A stretch of 5,307 bases of DNA from CAZQEZ01 sp964592475 (GTDB lineage: Bacteria; Bacteroidota; Bacteroidia; Cytophagales; Cyclobacteriaceae). Location of the stretch: contig CAZQEZ010000233.1 in assembly GCA_964592475.1 (NCBI GenBank), positions 1-5,307 of the forward strand. Reading direction: 5' to 3'. A program made the translations under genes and the position numbers. This document shows, one piece after another, positions 1 through 5,155 of the stretch; position 1 is the first letter of the stretch; each line of letters opens with the position of its first letter. The notes under the pieces are model-generated. The model was not told where the DNA came from. It did no database searches and was given only the letters and a program-made list of their open reading frames with translations.

Positions 1-55
1 ATTGAATATTTCCAATTAGTACATTTAAAATTTATCCTTAAGTTGACGGCTATGC

Positions 56-75
56 GGCCAGGGGGTGAGGAAGAA
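56..75. repeat. Partial copy (right end) of G-rich intergenic repeat
   Basis: The 20 bases here are identical to 228-247, the right end of the full repeat copy at 162-247. The core is GGGGGTGAGG followed by AAGAA. The left part of the repeat (both inner hairpins and the C-rich arm) is missing, so this is a partial copy or one end of a larger unit running to the C-rich arm at 176-185. Confidence 0.75.
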
Positions 76-161
76 AAGAGCTAAAGAAGTGCAAATAATT
101 ATACTAAAGCAGAAAATTTAAACCTAAAGAATAAAATATAAAGCGTAATAAATTTACTTGA

Positions 162-247
162 AAATGTCGAAAACTCCTCACCCCCAGTCTGCTGAAGCAG
201 ACTTTCCCCCTCTCCAAATGGAGAGGGGGCCAGGGGGTGAGGAAGAA
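162..247. repeat. Full palindromic repeat, three-stem cruciform
   Basis: An outer perfect 11-bp stem pairs 175-185 (TCCTCACCCCC) with 233-243 (GGGGGTGAGGA). Inside are two perfect hairpins: AGTCTGC/GCAGACT (186-192 with 197-203, loop TGAA) and a 10-bp stem CCCCCTCTCC/GGAGAGGGGG (206-215 with 220-229, loop AAAT). Together they can fold as a three-way junction in DNA or RNA. C/G-rich palindromes of this look, in particular the GGAGAGGGGG-CCAGGGGGTGAGG core, are in my recollection common between genes in Bacteroidota genomes; their role is unknown to me. The symmetry fits a REP-like or transposable origin better than a terminator, since no T-run follows. Confidence 0.85.
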
Positions 248-334
248 GTTAAAAATATAGCACAGCAAAATAAGGTGATCCAGCAATGGCATTTACAAAT
301 AGAGAAAATGAATAATAAAATATATTAGAGATAG

Positions 335-360
335 AAATGTCGAAAACTCACCACCCCCTT
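335..360. repeat. Partial copy (left end) of the same repeat
   Basis: Positions 335-349 are identical to 162-176 (AAATGTCGAAAACTC), and a C-rich run ACCACCCCC follows where the full copy has TCACCCCC. The inner hairpins and right arm are absent. The start lies 173 bp after the corresponding point of the full copy, matching the 172-bp distance between the two right-end copies (56 and 228), so the three pieces form a periodic array. Confidence 0.7.
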
Positions 361-393
361 TGCTCCCATAGCAATCAACCTAAGAATTATAAA

Positions 394-473
394 GGCCCGA
401 AGGGTCGGAAATCAATAGCACAGGGGGCAGCCCTGTGCTATTGATTAATATGTACAATAGCCACAAAGTGGGC
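394..473. repeat. Triple-hairpin intergenic repeat with 16-bp central stem
   Basis: Three hairpins follow each other. H1 pairs GGCCC with GGGTC (394-398 with 402-406, loop GAA, one G-T pair). H2 is a perfect 16-bp stem (410-425 with 431-446, loop GGCAG) whose arm reads AATCAATAGCACAGGG. H3 pairs CCAC with GTGG (461-464 with 468-471, loop AAA). H1 and H3 are each followed by near-identical GAAATCAAT (408-416 and 474-482). Such an ordered structure suggests a REP/RAYT-type mobile palindrome or a structured RNA; no T-tract follows H2, so a simple terminator is less likely. No associated transposase is present in the window. Confidence 0.75.
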
Positions 474-620
474 GAAATCAATGGTCATGTTGGATTAAAC
501 TGACATTATTACCTAATTAATTATTCCGGTAATAAAAAAACGGGAGTGGGTGAATGATAAAATTCTCAGTTTTAAACGCTGGGCTTTTACTCCTCTTACC
601 GGGGCGTTAGCAAAGCTAAC

Positions 621-651
621 CACGGAGAATCACAGAGGAATTCACAGAGAG
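621..651. repeat. Short degenerate CACAGAG tandem repeat
   Basis: Three loosely repeated units of about 10-12 bases start at 621 (CACGGAGAAT), 631 (CACAGAGGAATT) and 643 (CACAGAGAG). It directly follows the small hairpin GTTAGC/GCTAAC at 606-620. Similar CACAGAG strings occur between genes in many bacteria; no function can be given. Confidence 0.45.
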
Positions 652-1080
652 TAAACACACAAACCTGGCCGGTGAGCGAGGCGACAATCCTGATAAAGTT
701 CTAAAACATGGATCACCTTAATTAATTACAGAAAATAAAAACTTTCTCTTTATTGTAATTTCAACCTAAAAACGGGATATTTCGTGACGTCTTAGTCCCG
801 GAATGATGGTGAACGCAAAAAGCCATGAATGCTCGGAACGAAAAAGAACGATTTACTGCCAGGATTAAAAAAAGACAGCATTATGTAAAAATCTAGGTAA
901 AGCAACCGGATTATCTGCTTAGAAGATTAAAAACTTCAAGATCTTTCCCAAATAAAACCATTAATTCCCATCATGGGAGTAATTGATTGCAAACCCTTTT
1001 TTGAAATATTTTGATTCATAGGAACTTACATTTTTGGCATAGCAATTGCTGTTTAATTATTCATAGCTGGTTGTTAATGC

Positions 1081-1121
1081 AAAAGCTCCTGGTCGATCAC
1101 AAAGACACAGGAGCTTTTTTT
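1081..1121. terminator. Strong hairpin terminator, possibly bidirectional
   Basis: A perfect 11-bp stem AAAAGCTCCTG/CAGGAGCTTTT (1081-1091 with 1108-1118) has a 16-nt loop. On the plus strand it runs into seven T (1115-1121); on the minus strand the arm ends in four T. It lies 12 bp beyond the stop of the minus-strand remnant at 1134-1463, so it probably ends transcription of the leftward block, although the better T-tract is on the plus strand. Confidence 0.75.
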
Positions 1122-1133
1122 ATGCTGTCAGCA

Positions 1134-1463
1134 TTATTTTGTACGGTAATCGTCCATATTGCTAAAAGTAATTTCAAAGCTTCCTTCAAAAAAAATTGTG
1201 TTTTTCATATTTCCTTTGGCTTCTCCTTTAAAAGAAGCCGCAACTGCAAGCTTATCCATGTCAAAATTTTCCAAAGATATTTTTCCTTCATTTGATATGA
1301 CTGCGTTGAGTGGATTGTTTGAGACAAATCCTTGAAATGTAATGCCACTGCCTTTTCCAGTTTCCAGAGCGTATGTTTTCAAAGGAGATTTGTAAATAGC
1401 ATCATCTTTTACTACCAGCGATACAATTCTAAAAGAACAGTATATAAAAGTGATATTATACAA
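1134..1463 (-). pseudogene. Remnant of a beta-rich lipoprotein (DUF6252-like), 5' end missing
   Basis: This open frame gives up to 109 residues but has no ATG at its 5' end. The first possible start is a TTG (1461-1463), only two codons after an in-frame TAA, and the first dozen residues (MYNITFIYCSFR) do not resemble the rest. From about residue 14 on the protein alternates short polar and hydrophobic stretches, with GSGITFQGF near residues 38-46 and GSFEITFSNM at the end. This resembles the C-terminal strands of small Bacteroidota lipoproteins of the DUF6252 type (family assignment from memory, tentative). There is no signal peptide or plausible lipobox with charged N-terminus. I read it as the 3' remnant of a cell-envelope lipoprotein gene, no longer expressed as a normal protein. 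It follows the CHAT gene by 114 bp on the same strand and ends just before the terminator at 1081-1121. Alternatively it is a short hypothetical protein with a TTG start. Confidence 0.5.
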
Positions 1464-1500
1464 TAGTATTTAGTCAATTAAAAGCTAAAAAACAATAGTG

Positions 1501-1522
1501 TTTTAGCAGAAAATTGCTAAAA
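1501..1522 (-). terminator. Weak hairpin downstream of the CHAT gene
   Basis: A perfect 8-bp stem TTTTAGCA/TGCTAAAA (loop GAAAAT on the plus strand) lies 55 bp beyond the CHAT stop. In the minus-strand transcript a run of six U comes only after a further eight bases, so termination would be weak. It may instead be a chance AT-rich palindrome. Confidence 0.3.
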
Positions 1523-1577
1523 TCCAATAGTCATTTGAAAATACAAAGCACGGGCAATTGAAATAATACACCTAAAC

Positions 1578-2186
1578 CTACCTGCCCATAACCTTCCTCA
1601 CCAATAAAAATACCAGAGCAGTAAAAAACACCACCAGCAAAATTTGCCACCAGACCGACTGCCAAAAATTATTTTTCTCGATAGACTGCATATCGGCAAT
1701 CGCCACAAAAGTGGACCAGAAAAACGGGTGGCTACTGATGCCCGGGTTATCTTCCATGTATTGAAGCTTGGCCTCTCGCATAGCTTCGGATTTCTGCATG
1801 CCTTTATTCAGATTTTCATAAAAATGGACCATGATTTTACTGGTGGCAGCGTCGGGTGCTTTCCAGAGGCTAGCCACTATGCTGGGGCATCCGGCATACA
1901 TAAATGCTCTTGACAAACTCATGATTCCCTCCCCACGGTTGATTTTTCCGGAGGCAGTGTTGCAGGCACTTAATACCGCCAACTGGGCATTTAGATCGTA
2001 AATTTCTGCAGCATTTAGGAATCCATCTTCCAGGGTATCGTTTTGAATAAAGAGCAACTTGGAAAACATGGGATCCTGATCGTTGAGTAAGCCATGCATG
2101 GCCAGGTGAAGAATGCCATAGTTATTGGCATTTTCTTTAAAATTACGTTCGGTAGCCTCCCGGGCCAGCCAGGCTTTACCCTGCAT
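1578..2186 (-). CDS. CHAT-domain protein, 5'-truncated, with C-terminal membrane segment
   Basis: The 202 residues match the second half of a CHAT domain, the caspase-like cysteine protease fold often found behind TPR repeats in Bacteroidota. Visible motifs are LHLAMHG with the presumed catalytic His31, LSACNTASG with the presumed catalytic Cys75, RGEGIMSLSRAF (84-95), PSIVASLW (101-108) and HPFFWSTFVAI (153-163). A hydrophobic membrane segment follows at about 178-196, then a short basic tail RKVMGR. Full-length relatives are usually many hundred residues long with N-terminal TPRs and the first CHAT strands; all of that is missing. The ATG lies 37 bp after the arsS stop and an in-frame TGA sits five codons upstream, so no in-frame extension is possible. 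Reading one frame over, the bases before the ATG continue the domain plausibly (NSKTE then ISGIMQGK), which suggests a one-base loss near 2198. I therefore infer a truncated, frameshifted remnant that still carries both catalytic residues; a short expressed protein translated behind arsS cannot be excluded. Confidence 0.8.
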   Translation of the reverse strand: MQGKAWLAREATERNFKENANNYGILHLAMHGLLNDQDPMFSKLLFIQNDTLEDGFLNAAEIYDLNAQLAVLSACNTASGKINRGEGIMSLSRAFMYAGCPSIVASLWKAPDAATSKIMVHFYENLNKGMQKSEAMREAKLQYMEDNPGISSHPFFWSTFVAIADMQSIEKNNFWQSVWWQILLVVFFTALVFLLVRKVMGR

Positions 2187-2223
2187 TATTCCGGAAATTC
2201 AGTTTTACTATTCAACCTATTTT

Positions 2224-3270
2224 TCACGATGCAATCTCACCGCCACAGCTACTTCCGGCACCGGCTGTGCAGCCATAGCAATGCTGGCTTACCAATATTT
2301 CTCGCTGTTCCAGGGCAGTCACGTCAAATTCTTTGATGTGCTGTGGGGCTCCTTTGGCTACTTTCAGTTCCAGCATTTGGTTAAAGTCGCAGTCATACAA
2401 ATAGCCGTCCCAACCTATTGAAATTGTATTGCGGCACATCACGTTAGCCACTGCCGATGGATTAAAAGCATCTACCAGTTTTTGCAAATATTCTTCGTAT
2501 TTCCCACTGCTCACCAGGTAGTCCAAAAAGCGACTGATGGGCATATTGGTTATGGCAAAAAGGTTGTTGAATTCCACTTCATATTCTTTGCTGAGTTTGT
2601 TTTTAAAATCGCGTTCAAGAGATGCTTGGGATGGTGGCAAAAATGCACCGCTGGGATTGTAAACCAGATTGAGCAGCAATCCGGTGTCCGCTTTTCCATA
2701 ACCTACGGCATTAAGCATTTGCATAGCTTTAATCGACTTTTCAAAGACGCCTTCCCCACGTTGAGCATCAGTGCGCCGGGCAGAAAAATGGGGTAAGGAA
2801 GACACTACTTCAATCTCATGTTTTTTGAAAAAGTCGGGTAAATCATGGTATTTAGGGTTGGCTAAAATAATGGTAAGATTGCATCGGACGATTACGTGGC
2901 GGTCCAGTCTTTTTATTTCTTCTACAAACCAGCGAAAATTGGGATTCATTTCCGGTGCGCCTCCGGTCAGGTCTACAGTTTTAATCTCAGACTGAGCCAA
3001 TGCATCCAGGCACTGTTGCATGGTTGCCCGAGTCATTATCTCTTTACGGTCTGGTCCAGCGTCAACATGACAATGCTTGCAGGTTTGGTTGCACATTTTG
3101 CCCACGTTTACCTGAAAAATTTCTGTTTTGCCAGGCTTAAATGGATGAAAGCCCAAGGCTTCAATTTTATTAGCAAACGGTGTAATACCTTCGGGCGGCG
3201 TATCTAATACTTCCATTTGATAGGCAGTATTGCCAAATTTATGATTTTGTGCTTTTAAACTTTTGCTCAT
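2224..3270 (-). CDS. arsS: Arsenosugar biosynthesis radical SAM protein ArsS
   Basis: ArsS is a cytoplasmic radical SAM enzyme that joins the 5'-deoxyadenosyl group of SAM to dimethylated arsenic, giving the precursor of arsenosugars (known for the family). The 348-residue protein shows the 4Fe-4S binding motif CNQTCKHC (Cys60, Cys64, Cys67), the SAM-binding stretch LTGGAPEMNP (101-110), and a Cys-rich C-terminal domain (DUF3641 type) with Cys279, Cys294 in LYDCDFNQ, and the tail HCYGCTAGAGSSCGG with Cys331, Cys334 and Cys342. As I recall, some family members carry selenocysteine in the C-terminal region; here Cys342 is encoded by TGT, so this is an all-cysteine form. The length fits the family and both ends look complete. 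The ATG is the only sensible start, because an in-frame TGA lies two codons upstream. The gene is 70 bp downstream of the peroxidase-like gene on the same strand and is most likely cotranscribed with it. ArsM, which makes the methylated substrate, is not in the window. Confidence 0.93.
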   Translation of the reverse strand: MSKSLKAQNHKFGNTAYQMEVLDTPPEGITPFANKIEALGFHPFKPGKTEIFQVNVGKMCNQTCKHCHVDAGPDRKEIMTRATMQQCLDALAQSEIKTVDLTGGAPEMNPNFRWFVEEIKRLDRHVIVRCNLTIILANPKYHDLPDFFKKHEIEVVSSLPHFSARRTDAQRGEGVFEKSIKAMQMLNAVGYGKADTGLLLNLVYNPSGAFLPPSQASLERDFKNKLSKEYEVEFNNLFAITNMPISRFLDYLVSSGKYEEYLQKLVDAFNPSAVANVMCRNTISIGWDGYLYDCDFNQMLELKVAKGAPQHIKEFDVTALEQREILVSQHCYGCTAGAGSSCGGEIAS

Positions 3271-3299
3271 TTTTCAATTATAATTAACATTAAATAAAC

Positions 3300-3331
3300 C
3301 CTGAAGCTTGAGCAATTGCTGAAGCCTCAGG
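3300..3331 (-). promoter_or_regulatory. Imperfect hairpin between peroxidase-like gene and arsS (attenuator-like)
   Basis: Starting nine bases after the peroxidase stop, the transcript can form CCTGA/TCAGG (5 bp), GCTT/AAGC (4 bp) and AGC/GCT around the loop AATT, separated by two single mismatches. It is followed on the minus strand by GTTTATTT, a poor U-tract. The position and shape fit a partial terminator or a processing/stability stem that lowers arsS expression relative to the first gene. This is inferred from structure only. Confidence 0.45.
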
Positions 3332-3340
3332 CATTTTCCT

Positions 3341-3676
3341 TTACATGGTTAGATCTTTTGTTTTATTCATCATTTGCACGCCATGTACCAGCGAGGCACC
3401 TCCCCTGATGGCTGCCGTTACATGAACCGCTTCCATCATTTGTGCTTCATCAGCTCCTTTTTCCAACGAATCGGTTGTGTAAGCATCAATGCAATAAGGG
3501 CATTGAATAGCATGTGCTACGGCCAAAGCAATTAATGACTTTTCTCGCTCACTTAGTGCTCCTTCTTTAAAGACTTCACCGTAATATTCAAAGAATTTTT
3601 TACCTAACTCTGGTTGAAATTCTGAAATGTTACCAAATTTTTTTAAATCTTCGTCAACGTAATATGGTCTACTCAT
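3341..3676 (-). CDS. Arsenosugar biosynthesis-associated peroxidase-like protein (AhpD/CMD fold)
   Basis: A 111-residue single-domain protein of the carboxymuconolactone decarboxylase/AhpD superfamily. The core is SEREKSLIALAVAHAIQCPYC (42-62), with the CxxC pair Cys59 and Cys62, followed by the helix DEAQMMEAVHVTAAIRGGASLVHG (76-99). In AhpD the second Cys is followed four residues later by a His that helps the thiol chemistry; here that place is Tyr66, so classical AhpD activity is doubtful. Small proteins of this type are the regular neighbours of arsS, which is the basis of the name; their exact role is not known to me. A thiol-based redox or arsenic-binding role is possible. It is the first gene of the minus-strand operon and arsS follows after 70 bp. 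The ATG start gives the usual family N-terminus (MSRPYYVDEDL). Length is normal for the family. Confidence 0.88.
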   Translation of the reverse strand: MSRPYYVDEDLKKFGNISEFQPELGKKFFEYYGEVFKEGALSEREKSLIALAVAHAIQCPYCIDAYTTDSLEKGADEAQMMEAVHVTAAIRGGASLVHGVQMMNKTKDLTM

Positions 3677-3722
3677 TATTTATAGTTTTTAATTTTAAAA
3701 GAATATAATAGATTTAGTAAGT

Positions 3723-3755
3723 GATAATTACTCCGGAATTTTTGCAAAGACCAAA
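3723..3755 (-). promoter_or_regulatory. Candidate Bacteroidota promoter for the arsenosugar operon
   Basis: On the minus strand a TTTG (3755-3752) and TAATTATC (3730-3723) are 21 bp apart, 47 bp before the ATG of the peroxidase-like gene. This partly fits the Bacteroidota consensus TTTG / TAnnTTTG (all four -33 bases, four of six -7 bases). No ArsR-type operator palindrome is evident beside it. The match is weak in an AT-rich background. Confidence 0.3.
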
Positions 3756-3813
3756 GCATTTATCAATACATGCTTTATATTTATATAGAATAAAAGGTAC
3801 TTAAAATTTTTTA

Positions 3814-4098
3814 CTGAAGTTTCGCACCTTAAAAATTAAAATAAAATTCCTTAAAATCCCCTCTTGAGAGGGGCCAGGGGAGTGTTTATCAAAAGATTAT
3901 TTTATTTTAATTTTTAAAATCGTGTTTTAACCCCATGTGGGTAAAACCGACCTTTAAATTCGAAACAAAAATGGAAATGAAAAAATAAAGTGTTTTCTTA
4001 TTTTACACCCTCCTTTGCCTCCCTCAAGGGAGGAGTTATAGGTGCTTTATTTTTTAATTTTCATTTTTACCAAATACGATTCTGGTGCGAAACTTCAG
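3814..4098. mobile_element. MITE-like element with 15-bp terminal inverted repeats
   Basis: Perfect 15-bp terminal inverted repeats bound a 285-bp stretch without any gene: CTGAAGTTTCGCACC (3814-3828) and GGTGCGAAACTTCAG (4084-4098). TTA stands directly outside both ends (3811-3813 and 4099-4101), a possible 3-bp target duplication in an AT-rich setting. Inside are hairpins CCCCTC/GAGGGG (3858-3863 with 3868-3873) and CCTCCC/GGGAGG (4018-4023 with 4028-4033), and a 24-bp inverted pair with two mismatches (3967-3990 with 4045-4068). Size, ends and lack of coding content fit a non-autonomous element moved by a transposase encoded elsewhere. I cannot assign the ends to an IS family. It sits between the divergent arsenosugar operon and the lipoprotein gene. 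Confidence 0.75.
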
Positions 4099-4196
4099 TT
4101 AATTATTTTCACATAATAATTTTATAGTAATTATGTTAAACCGGCGAATACTGAAAAGCCTTCAATAGAGTAAGTATCATTAATTTTATTTACATT

Positions 4197-4910
4197 ATGT
4201 TGAATATAGAATTAAAATACTCTGCAATTATTAGCATGATATTTATTATTTTTTCGTCATGCAGTAAAACTGCAGATGAGGTTATTGAAAATGAATTATT
4301 AAATGCAAAATCCGAACCAAATCAATTACTAACTTATTGTAATATAAGTGGACCAGATGTGATTTCAACTAATACCACTTATTCTTATTCAGTTACTTCA
4401 GATATTAATCGCCCAAAGTATACGTGGGAAATTACTAGCGGTATTGCAACTATCATTAGTGGAATTAATTTATCTACTGTGCAAATAGAAATAGGAAGCA
4501 CATGTACAAATGTTTCTCTTAAAGTAAATATTTCTGGTAGTGAAGTTTGCTCCGAAACTATTAATTTGACATGTGATGGAAGTGGGGGAGATGGTACTTC
4601 AAGTTGTAAAGGTTTTTTAGTTAAAGATTGGGGTCCTAGAAATATGATAACAGGAGAACCGAAGACTGTTTGTCCAGGTAGTAAATTTTATGTAAGTATA
4701 TTATCTATTCCTGATGGATTATCTGTTACTTGGGTAACTGTTCCAGATATTGGAGGTGGTAAAGGTGCATATGTAGAATTTACTGACTCTCCAAATTATT
4801 CAAAATATACAATTTATGCAATTTATAAATGTCCCGATGGAAGTATTGCAGGTACTATTTCGGACGAAGTAAATGAAACAAATAAAAATTGTGATTGGAT
4901 TCCTATTTGA
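4197..4910 (+). CDS. Lipoprotein with PKD-like (Ig-like) modules
   Basis: A 237-residue exported lipoprotein. The N-terminus has Lys7, a hydrophobic stretch (8-19) and the lipobox FSSC with lipidated Cys22, so it is probably anchored in the outer membrane. Then come two beta-rich modules. The first (about 48-126) has the pattern of Bacteroidota PKD-like domains: ISGPDVIS, YTWEITSGIATIISG (75-89) and a closing strand LKVNISG. The second (about 137-232) is weaker, with VCPGSKFYVSI, LSVTWVTVPD and YTIYAIYKC. Cysteines are frequent (48, 103, 118, 126, 137, 159, 212, 232) and may form disulfides. A Gly/Ser/Asp linker GSGGDGTSS joins the modules. The specific role is unknown; PKD-like modules usually serve binding or spacing at the cell surface. 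The ATG at 4197 is the only start that gives a normal signal peptide. The gene is visibly more AT-rich than arsS, lies beside a MITE-like element and stands alone with its own terminator, which could indicate acquisition by transfer. Confidence 0.83.
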   Translation: MLNIELKYSAIISMIFIIFSSCSKTADEVIENELLNAKSEPNQLLTYCNISGPDVISTNTTYSYSVTSDINRPKYTWEITSGIATIISGINLSTVQIEIGSTCTNVSLKVNISGSEVCSETINLTCDGSGGDGTSSCKGFLVKDWGPRNMITGEPKTVCPGSKFYVSILSIPDGLSVTWVTVPDIGGGKGAYVEFTDSPNYSKYTIYAIYKCPDGSIAGTISDEVNETNKNCDWIPI

Positions 4911-4933
4911 GATAAAATTTTAATTTAGTATGA

Positions 4934-4974
4934 GAAAATCATAAACAAATTTATTTGTTTATGATTTTCCTTTT
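4934..4974 (+). terminator. Rho-independent terminator of the lipoprotein gene
   Basis: A perfect 16-bp AT-rich stem (GAAAATCATAAACAAA, 4934-4949, with 4954-4969) has the loop TTTA and is followed by CTTTT. It starts 23 bp after the lipoprotein stop. The arm is longer than usual and poor in G/C, but its position and tail support termination of the plus-strand gene. Confidence 0.75.
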
Positions 4975-5155
4975 ACCTTATCATTTCTTGATTCTATTAA
5001 ATCGGATTTCTTTAAGTGTTTTAACCAGGTCAATATTTATTCTCAATTGTCCTGTCTTTTCTTAAGTGGATAAGAGATAAGAGCGTGCTTTTTTGTTGAT
5101 AATTTCTATTGTGATAGTGCATATATTTTATTATATTAATCTGTAACTAACTACT

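Larger units (their letters stand above)
1..1080. other. Gene-free, repeat-rich intergenic region
   Basis: No reading frame here looks protein-like on either strand; the only longer frame (minus strand, 104-292) runs through palindromic repeats and has no recognisable domain. The stretch holds the repeat array at 56-360, the triple hairpin at 394-473, a 7-bp stem (507-513 with 528-534), a 6-bp hairpin GTTAGC/GCTAAC at 606-620 and a degenerate CACAGAG tract at 621-651. Between about 660 and 1010 I see only a short CGGGA/TCCCG pairing (773-777 with 796-800) and an imperfect palindrome around TCCCATCATGGGA near 967. The region may be a graveyard of small mobile or REP-type elements. Confidence 0.7.

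Noticed and set aside
104..292. Minus-strand 62-residue frame through the repeat array
   Set aside because: It runs through the palindromic repeat and owes its content (TPWPPLHLERGK) to it; no domain, no conserved start context.
56..360. CRISPR array
   Set aside because: The repeated pieces are only two or three, are unequal partial copies with internal hairpins, and spacers of 86-87 bp are too long; no cas genes.
507..540. Terminator at the stem TATTACC/GGTAATA
   Set aside because: It is followed by an A-run on the plus strand, and no gene ends near it on either strand.
272..719. 10-bp inverted pair AAGGTGATCC (272-281) and GGATCACCTT (710-719)
   Set aside because: A 10-bp match within about 1 kb is expected by chance and nothing else links the two sites.
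1011..1295. Plus-strand 94-residue frame
   Set aside because: It crosses the terminator hairpin at 1081-1121 and lies opposite the lipoprotein remnant; composition is not protein-like.
2094..3207. Several plus-strand frames of 74-104 residues opposite CHAT and arsS
   Set aside because: They are antisense shadows of the well-supported minus-strand genes and show no domain features.
4981..5122. Short minus-strand frames, one ending IDLVKTLKEIRFNRIKK (stop at 4981) and one of 30 residues (5030-5122)
   Set aside because: Both are under about 30 residues, unrecognised, and not placed like a normal toxin after the antitoxin-like gene; they could be remnants but cannot be supported.
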